Positions 39,033 through 49,615 of a stretch of 64,000 nt of DNA are shown one piece after another. Both the position numbers and the translations under genes were made by a program. The stretch's first letter is position 1. Every line of letters begins with the position of its first letter. The notes under the pieces are model-generated. The model saw only the letters and a program-made list of their open reading frames with translations. It searched no databases and was not told the DNA's origin. Origin of the DNA: Corinectria fuckeliana (lineage: Eukaryota; Ascomycota; Sordariomycetes; Hypocreales; Nectriaceae); assembly GCA_019137255.1 (NCBI GenBank), contig WPDH01000025.1, positions 1 to 64,000 on the forward strand, given 5' to 3'.

Positions 39033-39555
39033 GATGTCGTAGGAGGGCTGTACGGTAAACAAAAGTCCACACAGTTGAGTTCCCAGTCCTAATTTGAGTA
39101 TCTAGCCAGGTTTGAATGTGATGAATGGGGTCTGACACCACCGTGGCGGAGCAACCGGACGACTCAATTCCGGGGCATAGATATAAATACAAAAAAGCGC
39201 ATTATAGCGAGAAGATGACCGCCTTAATTCGTGAGACTTGAAGTGGTAATTGGCTTGAGATTCCTTCCATTGCTCTTCTACAAACCGAGCATTTCTCACC
39301 TGAGCGAGCTGGTGCTGCTGACATAACATACTTGGACTAGAAGATTTCTGAGAACCCAGTCACGTGAAGCCACTAGATCCACCAACTTGGCCAATCAAGA
39401 CGCGCTATCGCCCAACCCTAATCGGAAACCCACACAGAAGGTAGAAATTCCCTTTTGCGCTTTGGATTTATTTTCCTACTTGACCTTGACCTCTCCAACC
39501 CTCGCCGACGACGACCTCACTAACCCGACAACTCGTGCCCACGACAATCGACACA
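39033..39555. promoter_or_regulatory. Divergent promoter BMT2 / RPL25
   Basis: These 523 bp separate two divergent starts of ribosome-related genes (an rRNA methyltransferase and a ribosomal protein), so shared regulation is plausible. No specific factor site is claimed. Confidence 0.5.
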
Positions 39556-40341
39556 ATGGCCGGAAAGGACGCTTCGAAGGGCAAGAAAGGTACGGCATGA
39601 CCATGGCACACAAACCGACCGCGATATCCGCTCGCTGCGCGCAAAATAAAACACGATCATCCAACGAGGATTTTTCTCGATCTCGGAGTCGTTCTTCATC
39701 TTCCGCATCATGCAGCAGCAGATTTTGCGAGTTCTGAATCAGAGCGATTGCTGATGCTTCTTCTCATATAGCCCCTGCCAAGGGCAACAAGCAGGCCAGC
39801 GCTGCCGCCAAGGCTGCTCTCAAGGGCGTAAGTTGCAATGGTAATTGACCATCCTGTCGTGCCCATGTCGGCTAATCATCCGTGTGTTCTACAATAGACC
39901 AACTCCCACAAGAAGACCAAGGTCCGCTACAGCACCTCGTTTCACCGACCCAAGACCCTGGTTGTCTCCCGATCGCCCAAGTACCCTCGCAAGTCGGTCC
40001 CTCACCTGCCCCGTCTCGATGAGCACAAGATCGTCATCCACCCTCTCAACACTGAGAGCGCCATGAAGAAGATGGAGGAGAACAACACCCTCGTCTTCAT
40101 CGTCGACATCAAGGCCAACAAGGCCCAGATCAAGCTCGCCCTCAAGAAGCTCTACGACATCGACACCATCAAGATCAACACTCTGATCCGGTACGCGCCC
40201 ACTGTACTTGTTCTTGGACATGATAGAGGAATATGGACTAACACGTTTTCTAGCCCCGATGGTTCCAAGAAGGCCTACGCCCGTCTCACCCCTGACGTCG
40301 ATGCCCTCGACATCGCCGCTAACAAGCTCTCCCTGGTTTAA
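39556..40341 (+). CDS. RPL25: 60S ribosomal protein L25 (uL23)
   Basis: Exons 39556-39589, 39772-39827, 39898-40190 and 40254-40341 give 156 residues. A basic, Ala/Lys-rich N-terminus is followed by KVRYSTSFHRPKTLVVSRSP, SAMKKMEENNTLVFIVDIKA and LYDIDTIKINTLIRPDGSKK, all diagnostic of uL23. Family knowledge: it binds 25S rRNA domain III at the polypeptide exit, next to the signal-recognition-particle docking site. Introns early in the gene are usual for fungal ribosomal proteins. Intron 1 is 182 nt. Codon choice is strongly C-ending, as expected for a highly expressed gene. Confidence 0.97.
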
Positions 40342-40845
40342 GTGTGCAGGGCTGGGTTTTGGTATGCGATTGGGTTGGTTTCTGTCTGCTGATATGCACG
40401 GCATTGGGCATCGGAAAAGGCGCATTAAAGAGCTTGTCGTTTAGAGTGCAAAATGATCATGAATTCAATACCGCCCAGATACCGCCCCTCGCCCAGTTGA
40501 TAGCTGCTATTGAAGTCACCGTTAGAGTGTGAATTGTTTGTGACGGTCCTCGTGAGCTTGCCATGATATGACGAGTTCTTCAAGAGGGAGGCTTGTTTGG
40601 CTGATTTTTGGTTACCAGGTTTGTAGTAGATAATGTACACGGCAATCCAACTCGAGCCTACTACGCTAAGCCGACAAACATTATCTTCTGTGAGGGGCAT
40701 ATTTCTATCCGCCAAGCCCATCTTGTCGTCTATTGATCATACATATCTCCCGCCACCGTCGCCGTGCCCTTTTTCTTCCAGCCTTATCGTAATGTGACAT
40801 GTCTTCGGTCTAACAGCCCTCGCTGGCTCTCTGCCATGTCTTCTC
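40342..40845. other. Convergent intergenic region RPL25 / TIM8
   Basis: A 504-bp space between convergent stop codons, holding the 3' ends of both genes. No gene seen. Confidence 0.7.
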
Positions 40846-41219
40846 TTAGTTCCGCATGCTGTTAAGGTGCTTCATCGTCAGGAAGTTCATGTCGAGGAAG
40901 CGGTCGACGCAGTTGGCTAAGCAGGCCTGCTCCCCGCCCTCGAGCTTGGAGTTCTTGATGCCGCCGGTGACGCACTTGTTCCAGCAGATTTGAGTGAGAC
41001 TGTGGGTTTCTGCACCGGAAGCGGGTTAGCAGCTGTATAAACAGAGGACACATGCGCACGCGCGCACGCGAGAGAGGGAGGAGTGGATGATTGAAGGGGC
41101 GTACGGGCTTGGATCTGAGAGCGCTGCTGCTCGTTGGCGAGGAATTGGCGGAGGTCGGTCTTGTCCTTGTCGTTGAGCCTCTCAAGGTCAGCATTCTCGA
41201 GGTTGATCTGGGAGCTCAT
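40846..41219 (-). CDS. TIM8: Mitochondrial intermembrane-space chaperone Tim8
   Basis: Exons 41219-41105 and 41009-40846 give 92 residues, the normal length for a small Tim protein. The twin CX3C motifs are visible as C-W-N-K-C and C-L-A-N-C. The N-terminal DKTDLRQFLANEQQRSQIQAQ and the post-motif VDRFLDMNFL favour Tim8 over Tim9, 10 or 13. Family knowledge: with Tim13 it forms a hexamer that escorts hydrophobic inner-membrane precursors across the intermembrane space; the cysteines form disulfides through the Mia40 pathway. The intron is 95 nt with GT..AG ends. A four-fold 7-bp tandem repeat lies six bases upstream of the start. Confidence 0.93.
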
Positions 41220-41224
41220 TGTTG

Positions 41225-41252
41225 CGGTCGGCGGTCGGCGGTCGGCGGTCGG
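41225..41252. repeat. Four tandem 7-bp units in the TIM8 leader
   Basis: The unit ggtcggc is repeated four times exactly, beginning six bases before the TIM8 start codon, so it lies in the expected 5' untranslated region. Copy number may vary between strains. Confidence 0.92.
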
Positions 41253-41789
41253 CAGGTGAAGGTGGTGGTGACTGGGGATTGATGTCAGGATTTTTAGCTA
41301 CTAGGCCTATGTAGATGGAGCATCTGGGGAGTCGCGGATGCAGAGTGGTCGATAAATGGCCAATGAGATGACGCGGAGTCACGGCTGCAACGCCCCACAT
41401 TTGGCTTTATTTAAGTATTTTCATGTGCTGCGTGAGAGAAACGACATACTCGCCCGCCATGTTAGCTGGGATATGGGGGGCTTGTTTGTGTTCAAGTTAT
41501 TTGAGAAGAGCACAGGGATCCGTTCCTTGCCAGTGTCAGAGTACTAGGTTGCCACTTATCTCAAAAGTCACCACAATCATCGAGAGTAGAGGGAAGAAAA
41601 AAATACATGACAAGTCTAGCATTAATGCTGGGTCGGATACTACGACCCTGCGAGCTATTATGTACATATCCCAAGTCTATACAGAACATGTTCAAGTATG
41701 TATACACTCCAGTCTATACACGAAAAAAGGAACAGCAAAAAACCCCCCCGATGGACGGTGTTTCCGAGAAGACTGCGACCAAACAATAT
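41253..41789. other. Intergenic region between TIM8 and the CorA-type gene
   Basis: About 540 bp between two minus-strand genes. It should contain the TIM8 promoter and the 3' end of the transporter gene. No other coding sequence seen. Confidence 0.65.
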
Positions 41790-43684
41790 CTAGATCCAGC
41801 GCTTCCAACGAGCGAGCGCCAGAATCGAGATGCATAGGAAAGTCATGAAGCTGATGATGCCGAAGAAAGGGGCAAGGTGGTCCGTCTCCATGAACGGAAC
41901 CTTCACGTTCATTCCAAACACACCGCTGACAAGATTAAGAGGGACCAGCACGGAGGCGAGGAAGGTGATCTTGCTCAGCACCTGGTTCGTTTCAGTTCCC
42001 TGGGAGATACTGTTGATGGAAAGTGTCGCCAGGTAATTGCTGTGTGAACGGGATAAGATCTTTTCGAAGTGACCCAGACTGGTGGCCATCGTCACCACGT
42101 GGTCCTGAATGTCGCCCAGGTACATGCCAATGTCCATACGTGGTGTGACCTTGTAATTCTCGTTGCAGCGCTTGGTGAAACCCCGGAGGACGTCGGCCTT
42201 GCCACCCAGAAGCCGAAGCAGGGCCATACAGTTCTTGCGAACTCGGCCAATGGAGCGAAGGAAAGAGCTGGAGTCATCCTCGCGCATGACGAAGACCTCG
42301 TCTTCAATCGCATCAGCCTCATGCTCGATCTGGCGAATATGCGGGCCGAAGGAATCGACAATGTCATCGCTATTCAGAATAATGTCAGTCAACAATTCAA
42401 AGACCGGCATGCACTTTGGCGACGGTAGGGCACGTACATTAAGGCATAGCAAATCCAGTCGCTGCTTAGAGAGACGTAGTCCTTCAAAGCAGTAATTCTC
42501 TTGCGGACCTGGGTCGCATGAGAGTTTGGCGCGAAGCTGAAGCTAAGCGTGCCCTCTCGGAACACGATGACATAGATGTTGAAGGGCTCATACTCGATGC
42601 CATCGGGCTCCTGAACAATATGGAAGGAGCGGAAGCAGGCAAAGTAGTAGGACGGAAACAGCTCGATCTTCTCGCGAGCCTCCTGGGTGACGATATCCTC
42701 AATTGTCAAGGGATGGATACCGAAGGCTTTACAGATCGCCTGGATTTCCTCCTTGGTAGCCGTGTTGACGTTGAGCCACCAAACGCCATCCTCTTCGTCC
42801 TCAGGCAGTTCGAAGAGCCCGCGAATGTCCTCTCCAGGAAGGACGAGGTCTCCCATCTCAGGGGCATGGATCGTCGACTCCCAAGCAGAAGAAAAGAAGC
42901 TGAAGCGGTTGCTATCCACTGGAGGCGCTTGATGCTGGGGCGCCTTTTCGGGCTTCGATTCGAGAATCTTTTCACGAGTCATGGAATCTTCAGACGGAAA
43001 GTCCAGGATATCGCCATCGAGGGTCGCCATCTGTGTGGGACGAGAGTCGGCCGCGTGGGTTCGCAAATCATCAAAGCCTTGCGTCACCGAGGGCTGACGA
43101 GCCTCTTCGCGAGCAGCTTGTTCGAGAATGAAGTCGTCAAGGTACTCGAAATCAATGTAAAGCTTGTCCTTCCGCTGATTGTCCTTCAGAGGAAAGCACA
43201 CATCTTCCTCGGCGGTCGTAGAGAAACTGGCGGCGTCGTCATTGACCGTATGGGGCCGGCTGCGAAAACTGCGCTTGCTCGAGATGGACATGGCACGGTT
43301 CAAACCGTCTTCTATCTCGGGTCGCGACTCGGAGAAGGACATCTCCCGCTCTCGGCGACGAGCTTCAGCAAAGGCCTTGACCGAGTTAGGAGGCGAGATG
43401 GATCTTCCATCAGAAGAGTCCACTGTCGGCCGGCGGCTGCGCCGAGCAGTAGGTGAGATTTCTCCCGACTCTTCGTCGATAACAGCCTCTTCAAAGTCAC
43501 GAACCCGAATGGCTGGGGCGCTTTGCTCATTTTCAATATGCCGAGAACCGTAAAGGCTATCAAACGTCCCGCGACGAGGCCGCTCCTGCCTCTGAGCCGA
43601 CGCCGCCTGGTGGCGGTGATCGTCAAGCTCCGGTACGGGAGTGTCGTAGCGGGTGTCGGAGGCGTTCTCGTCGTGGTCGGACAT
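41790..43684 (-). CDS. CorA-family Mg2+ transporter, Alr1/Mnr2 type
   Basis: Exons 43684-42438 and 42369-41790 give 608 residues. A long charged, Ser/Arg-rich N-terminal region (about 270 residues) precedes the CorA core (WWLNVNTATKEEIQAICKAFGIHPLTIEDI). Two C-terminal membrane helices follow, the first ending in the G-M-N selectivity motif at 568-570, the second in ISILALARWKRWI. The 68-nt intron restores SDWICYALIDDIVDSFGP. Family knowledge: these proteins carry Mg2+ across the plasma membrane (Alr1/2) or out of the vacuole (Mnr2). Length and N-terminus lean towards Mnr2, but I would not assign the location firmly. Confidence 0.9.
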
Positions 43685-45822
43685 TGTGAAATGTCGATTG
43701 GAAGGCCTTGGTTGAGGTGTTTAAGATGGCGTCCGTGTGTCGAGGGCGCAAAGGGGTTGTTCCCAAGGGGGGAGGTGGGCGGAGTTGGATGGGGATTCTG
43801 GATCACAGTCCCATAGTTTGTTCGTAGCAATGGCGTCGACCAAAGTCGTTTATAGACGTTGCGCCCGGCGCGGCAGCGGCGCGCCGAGTCTTGGTTTTGA
43901 TCAAAACTGTGATCAACTATCCGGCGTGGGTCGCCAGATGGGTTCCGGTTGGTCCAAGGAGGATAGGGCAGGCGGCAAAGAGAGAGTCGAGATGGCACGA
44001 AAGACCAGTTATGGGGGTTTCTTGTTTACTCCGCTATAGACCCAGTGGCCGGGACCGAACAGCGAAGGAGGAAAAGCGGTTGGGGGGGCGAGTTGAGCCA
44101 ACTTGAAGGCTTGGATCGAGTTGAGGCGAAACGCCAGCTAGAGAAGATACTGGGGAACGTGGACGGCGCAGTCCAGACTGTCGGCGGAGTCAGCGCGCAG
44201 GTCGGAGACGCCCTGGAATGATGAAGAGGCGGCCTTCAAGACGAAGCTGATGTGCATCGACTTGGGAATCGGGTCGGGCTAGAATATGTTGTTGTTGAGA
44301 CCTGACGAAAAAGGTAATAGACCAGGGCGTCGTAGTTTGTTAGGGGCTCGTATGACGACAGGGTCAAGGGGGGGGGGTCAAAAATGTTGCCGAGACGGCA
44401 GGGCCGGAGGAAAAGAAGGCAATATTAGCAGTGCCTTGACGCAGAGCAACGGTAGTCAATGGAGATGATAAAAGAGAAATTGCAAATGAGCAAGATCGAT
44501 TGGTGCCGAGTAGCGACAATGCGAAGGGCGGAGTGGAAGAAGAAGGAGTTCGGGATGGGATGCGTTGGACGAGCGAGATAAAGAAGCCCTGGCCTAAGAC
44601 AGGAACGGGTAAGCAAGCTACTTGCTGGGGAGAAAATTGTGCAGCAACCGCGCAAGGGCCTAGAGCCGGCGGTGTCACAAGCCAACCACTGTCGAGCAAA
44701 ACGACCAATGAGAGGTGAGGATGAGCCACCGCCACCTTCTCTGCAGGGTCACCGACAGGGCAGAAAGCCGGCGCGGGGGCTTTATTCTGGTCTGGGCGTT
44801 CCCGACGCGCCACAGACGCCACAGACGGGAGCCGGTATAACAGTACGGAGGAGCATTTCAAAAGTCTTTGCCCGCGCACAGACCACAATTTGCTTTTTCT
44901 TGTCAAAGAACATTAAGTACTTCTCACAAACATTAACGCTAAATAAGGCTCTATATTATAGCGCACTTAGCGCACAAGCTCGAGATACTATAGGTATAAC
45001 ACCACTAAGGCTGCAGTGGACTTAGTGGATAGTAGCCTGTAGCGATACGAGGCTGAATGTATCGTCAGGTACCTAGCAAGGATTCAAGCCTTAGCGTGGG
45101 CAAAGACTTTTGAAATGCTCCTCCGTACGTAACTTACTATTAGTAGCCTACTTCGCGTTTCTGCCCGAACCACTGAAACGGATCACAATGACACAGGCTC
45201 AGAGGGAGGACTCCAACTGGCCAATATTGCTAGGATGAAGCAACTGGCCCAAGCACCCTGTTGAGGCGTAAAATTTCCTCATGAACTTCTCACGAGCTTT
45301 ATCATGCGTAGTCATGCATGCATCATAGCTTCCCCAAGACTTGGTCTAAGAAAGCTTCCTTTTCATTGACCGGTTTCTGCATCGTGACTTGTAGGAGAGG
45401 AAAGTCAAGCATCACATCAGTAACCTCTTCCATCTTAGTAGAGGTTAAGAGCCCTGTAGATAGCGTGTTGCTAATAACAGACCAAGAGTCACATGCTGCT
45501 GACCTAAGTAAGTATGGGAACATGTTTGACCTGATAGCTTAAAGTAGACTAGGGGCTGGATGGATGTGGGCCTAACTGTGTGGCGGGACCACTTTGGACA
45601 CCTCGTCCGTACTGGAGACTCGAGACAGCGCTACGAATACAGCACTCGTCGCGACATCCAAACTCCACGATCCTCAACCCAGTCTCTAACACAATATTGG
45701 CAGATCCCATTTGCTTTGGCCCTTACTCTTTTCAATCAGCCATTCACGACGCCAATCTTCTGCTAGCGCGCTCACAATCGTTCACTGCAACAGCTTCGCC
45801 TATCGCCCTCGCTCTCTCCAAT
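43685..45822. other. Divergent intergenic region CorA-type gene / SPC1
   Basis: About 2.1 kb with no convincing gene. It contains the promoter of the transporter gene, an inverted-repeat element at 44843-45128 (listed separately) and the SPC1 promoter. An open frame on the minus strand at 44906-44364 has no family features and overlaps the repeat element. Confidence 0.6.
44843..45128. mobile_element. 286-bp inverted-repeat (MITE-like) element
   Basis: Terminal inverted repeats of 35 bp at 44843-44877 and 45094-45128 match at 34 of 35 positions; both begin gtacggaggagcatttcaaa when read inward. The interior has no coding capacity and contains a smaller hairpin (ccactaag ... cttagtgg) near 45002-45028. 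The tetranucleotide TAAC lies one base outside each end (44838-44841 and 45130-45133), a possible target duplication. Size, long inverted repeats and intergenic position fit a miniature inverted-repeat transposable element. No related full-length transposon is in the window. It is hardly RIP-mutated. Confidence 0.68.
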
Positions 45823-46264
45823 ATGGCGGACGTCCTTGATCAGGTCCGTGACGTCGTCGACGGCCAGATTGTAAGTTCACCTGTCCCTCATATCATGGCT
45901 ATTTATTTTCTTCGCATCGCTAATTCAAGGTTGCTTTTCTAGGACTTCGAAGGCCAGAAGGTAACCGAACTCCTCGCCACCGTCCTCCTTGTCATCTCCG
46001 GGGTACGATTGAACACCTATCATCATCACGCAGCTTCGACTGGCGTTGTAGGCCGTCGCGTGCTAACCCCTTTCAAAGGCTCTCTCGTTTCTCATCGGTT
46101 ATCTTCTCCAAGATATCAAGCTCGCCGTTTACGTGGGACTAGGTGGAACGGCCTTGACGTTCCTAGTCGTGGTGCCACCGTGGCCTATCTATAACAAGAA
46201 CCCAGTCAAATGGTTACCCGCGGGGTATGCGGCGGATCTGGGAGCAAGCAAAGCGAGTCAATAA
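45823..46264 (+). CDS. SPC1: Signal peptidase complex subunit Spc1
   Basis: Exons 45823-45870, 45943-46002 and 46079-46264 give 97 residues, the normal size. After the N-terminal DQVRDVVDGQIDFEGQKVTELLATV come two membrane helices (VLLVISGALSFLIGYLLQD and LAVYVGLGGTALTFLVVVPP), then the conserved WPIYNKNPVKWLP. Family knowledge: a small accessory subunit of the ER signal peptidase complex that helps exclude membrane-anchored segments from cleavage. Introns are 72 and 76 nt. It is convergent with RBX1, with only 144 bp between the stops. Confidence 0.92.
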
Positions 46265-46408
46265 ATATGCGGCCTCATCTAGGCTCGGCGGGTTGTGTAG
46301 CCCTGTGTACACCCGCCCAGTGCAGTCCTGGCGGCCACTAGGTTGCCCTTCCTCTCCCATATATGTTCTGACTTGTCCCGTTCCTCGTGTTCAAGCTTGC
46401 CTCTCCAC

Positions 46409-46934
46409 TCATCGTCCGTACTTCTGGAACTCCCAGTCCCTGTTGTCCAAGGGACAGACCGATCTAGCCTTGAGCCATCGTGAAATGCAGTGGAAGTGAA
46501 AAGCATGCTGTAGGTAGTTTAGCTCGGGTCCGTGTAGAAACGTTGTTGGGGGTTATCTTACGTTGCAAATACCCCAGGCCACAGTGCACTCTTCGCTGGT
46601 AGCAGAAGCTTGGTTGGCTTGGCATTCGATGCCTAGAGTCCGAATTGTTAGCTATCTCTTCTCACCTCTCCAAATAACGACGTCTAGAGAGACTTGCATA
46701 GATCCATGATGTGGTTTCGGCAGATGGCGCAGTTGTCCACCACAATGTCCCAGGCCCAGAGAGCCACAGCGTTCCACTGTCCACCTCTAGTCAGCGTAGC
46801 TCCTTTAGAAGGGGGAAAATAGGCCTTGGCCATACCTTCTTCACCTCGAACTTCTTCCTGACCTCGATGCTCTTGCCGTTGGCACCGTCGGCCTTCTTGG
46901 AAACCGGCGCATCGCTCATCTCGACGTCAGCCAT
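46409..46934 (-). CDS. RBX1: RING-box protein Rbx1/Hrt1 (SCF ubiquitin ligase subunit)
   Basis: Exons 46934-46836, 46776-46698, 46632-46562 and 46507-46409 give 115 residues. MADVEMSDAP and [26 protein letters not shown] match Rbx1. The RING-H2 ligands continue in DLCIECQANQ, EECTVAWGICNHAFHFHCISRW and VCPLDNRDW, ending KYGR. Family knowledge: it binds cullins and recruits the E2 enzyme in SCF and other cullin-RING ligases. Intron 2 (46697-46633) begins GCAAGT and ends AG, a GC-AG intron; the splice gives the required Cys codon (T|GC). The other introns are GT..AG. Family assignment is very secure. Confidence 0.94.
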
Positions 46935-48490
46935 GGTGTGTAGGCAGGCGGGGGGTCGGGCAGTTCTCGCGGGGTCGGAGGTGCGGTCGTCGGAGGTGCG
47001 GTCGTCGATGACCTGTGGCAGGGTGATATGGTCTTGAAGCTCAGCTGTACGCGGGTAAGAGGCAGCAGTCAGCGAAGAAGTTATCTTTGGGTGACACACA
47101 AGCAAAGGACGGAGAGCAGGTACTGAAAGCGGGTGAGGCTGACCTCTTCAATTGCGGCCGAGAAATCAGGTGGAGCTCGCCTGTTGGATGTGTGCCTCTG
47201 TGTGTGCCTGGAGGTGTCAGAAAACTGGAGCTTGGCAGAGGGAAGGCTAGCTCAGCCTGCCTACTACTTAGGCCAAAGGGTTTCTGTGAATGCACCTTTG
47301 ATGGGAGAAGCGGTAGAAGGCTCGGGTTTGCTTTGTTACGGGAAAGCGGGGTGCGATAATATTTTTTGTTGGACGAATTTACTTGCAGGACGTCTGCGAT
47401 AGTGATGATGATGGTTGGATGGTTGGTTGGATGGTTGGATGATCGAATGGCTGGATAGGTTGATAGATGAGATCAATCCCGCTCGGCACCGTCGGTGAGT
47501 CGCCTCCGGTTGGTGAGAATCTAGCAGTTGCTATGTACGGAGTACAACAGCCTTTAAATACCAGAAGCCTCGCTGCTTCTCTAGGTAAATAGTCCGGACT
47601 TGGTTACCTCACTGTCCGTCCCTGCCCAGTTACATACAGGGCATAATCAGTGAGGGGCAGCCCTGAGCTCGATTGAATGGAGGTACCCCTGTGCGCGGAG
47701 AAGGTGGCGCTAGGTGGCGCCCGATGACTCGGATTCGGAAGTTGGGTGTCGCAAGGTGACTGGATGCAGCTTGTTAGGACAGGAAGTCATGGGAGTGAAT
47801 GGGGCGATGGGACACGACATTTCTCTCGTGCTGGGGATTTGTTAGAGATTTGCTTGAGCGCTTCTCTTCTATCCGCCATGAATAGCTTGATGATAGACGG
47901 ACTGAATGAATGAAACACCCATGGAAACATCGCACCCTGGTGAACCACCTGAGAGCCTGATCTACGAATACAGGGTACCCAAGCCGCCAAGGCAGAGTTT
48001 CAACCAACACCTGAATGGCGACAAATACCTTTAGGCCCTTGGAAGACTTGGGCACTTATGCATCTACCGGAACCGCCGCAGTCACCCACCCCTTTGTTTG
48101 CGCCGCTGCTGCACCATGAACCACCTCACACACCCGCTCGCACACCCGCACCCGCCTGGACAACCCGCCTGAAGCGCCCCAGCCCAGCCTGATTCTTTCG
48201 CCGCCCCATCGGCGTCATAACTAGACTACCTAGGCCTACCCTTTTCTTCCTTCTCTCCCTCCACTCACACCTCTTTCTTCTCTCTCCTCCGCATCCATCG
48301 ATCCATTTCCCACTGCATCATGATCACGCCCGGCGTCTCGCTCTTCAGACTTGCTGCCTTCTACTCAATCACCTCTCTTGCCTCGTCAACCTCGACGCAT
48401 CCAGACTCAGTCCATCTTCCCGACTCCTAACCCGGTTGTTCCTGTCGCAACCGCCCTTCAATCCGAGCCTCTCTCTCGCCCTTGAAAAGC
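46935..48490. other. Divergent intergenic region RBX1 / PNRC-motif gene
   Basis: About 1.55 kb with no conserved coding frame. It includes two copies of tcggaggtgcggtcg near 46976-47007 in the RBX1 leader, a TTGGAT-type repeat near 47410-47450, a GTACGGAGTAC palindrome at 47535-47545 and a C/T-rich leader before 48491. Confidence 0.6.
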
Positions 48491-49615
48491 ATGAGTGAGA
48501 TCCCCTCTCAGCCAACGACCACACCCGGCCGCCGCAGGCAGGGCCGTGGCAATGGTCGTTCCGCTGCTCACAAGGCCTACGCTTCCGAGAACGACGTTGT
48601 CAATATCGACCCGTCTCGTTACGATCGCACCCCGCGAACCCCTCAGAAGGCTGGTGTCGACTCTCCCGCCCCTCAAACCAACAACGCCACCTCCAAGCAG
48701 CGATCTCGGAACAAGCCTCGCGCCTCCAAGAACATCCCGACTTCCCCAGAGTCGGGACGCCCCGGCCGCCACACCCCGCCTCAACAGTCTTCCTCCATGA
48801 GATCAACAGCCGCCCCAGCATTTGCTGGAGCCACCTTCCACGCTTCACCTGCACCCTCCGCCCTGCCTCTTCCTAGCTTCGTCACCAAAGCATCCACCGA
48901 ATCTCCCGCCACCAAGGCACCCCAGGAGATTTTTCAGGAACCTTCGCCTCCCACTGACTCTGAGGCGCCTACGCCTTCGCATCCAGCCTCGGCGCCCGCT
49001 ATTCAGGAATCTCCACTTGATTTCATGTTCCGCGCCCACCGGGAAGAACGAAACCGCCAGCGCCATGAAAGCCCTGCCAGCCTTAGACCGTCGGCTCTCG
49101 CATCCGACTCTCCATCTACTCAGTCGTCCTTTGAGCCCGGCAGCTTTCCTAAAGCTTCAACGCTCCCGCAAACGGCTCGCTCCCAGTCGAGATTTCAGCC
49201 TGGAATTGGTAGCGCCGAGTTGGATGGAACCCCTGGCCGCGCAATGGGTCCGGCCTTCTCCACACCCTATCAAGAACGCATCAAGGCCGCCCGAACTCAC
49301 ACCATTCGATCGCCTGCTGCCCAGCAGCTCCCGCGTCAATCGTCCGCCCCGGAAACGATTGAGGACCCCACGGAAGCCCTCAAGAAGTTTTTATTTAGCG
49401 GATCTTCTGGATCAGTATCCAACCACGCTTCCAACGGGTTCTCGCCCGTCCGGCCTCCTGTACAAACCAATAGCCTTCCAGTTATGGCCGGCGCAAATGG
49501 CGCCTATGAGGGCCGCCCTAACAACCTCCAGGCCATGGAGGATGATCTTCGACGAATTCTCAAGTTGGATCTAGCGGCTGAGTCTGCAAATGCTCAGCGA
49601 CGTCTCTTTTCTTAG
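48491..49615 (+). CDS. Proline-rich protein with PNRC-type motif (possible decapping cofactor)
   Basis: A single exon of 374 residues, mostly low-complexity Ser/Pro/Ala sequence and probably disordered. The recognisable part is FAGATFHASPAPSALPLPSF (about 111-130), the short motif shared by fungal PNRC-domain proteins and resembling the Dcp1/Dcp2-binding segments of Edc1-type decapping activators. A second conserved-looking patch is SPLDFMFRAHREERNRQRHESP, and the end reads MEDDLRRILKLDL. I infer a role in mRNA turnover by analogy only. The first ATG of the frame (48491) is used; the upstream TTG codon is not a likely start. No introns seen. Confidence 0.72.
   Translation: MSEIPSQPTTTPGRRRQGRGNGRSAAHKAYASENDVVNIDPSRYDRTPRTPQKAGVDSPAPQTNNATSKQRSRNKPRASKNIPTSPESGRPGRHTPPQQSSSMRSTAAPAFAGATFHASPAPSALPLPSFVTKASTESPATKAPQEIFQEPSPPTDSEAPTPSHPASAPAIQESPLDFMFRAHREERNRQRHESPASLRPSALASDSPSTQSSFEPGSFPKASTLPQTARSQSRFQPGIGSAELDGTPGRAMGPAFSTPYQERIKAARTHTIRSPAAQQLPRQSSAPETIEDPTEALKKFLFSGSSGSVSNHASNGFSPVRPPVQTNSLPVMAGANGAYEGRPNNLQAMEDDLRRILKLDLAAESANAQRRLFS

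Noticed and set aside
39590..39771. Possible box C/D snoRNA in RPL25 intron 1
   Set aside because: TGATG and CTGA words occur, but not in the order and spacing of C and D boxes with a closing stem.
42518..43456. 312-residue open frame on the plus strand
   Set aside because: Antisense to the CorA-type gene, whose strand has clear domain conservation.
44364..44906. 180-residue open frame on the minus strand
   Set aside because: Low-complexity, no recognisable domain, and it overlaps the inverted-repeat element.
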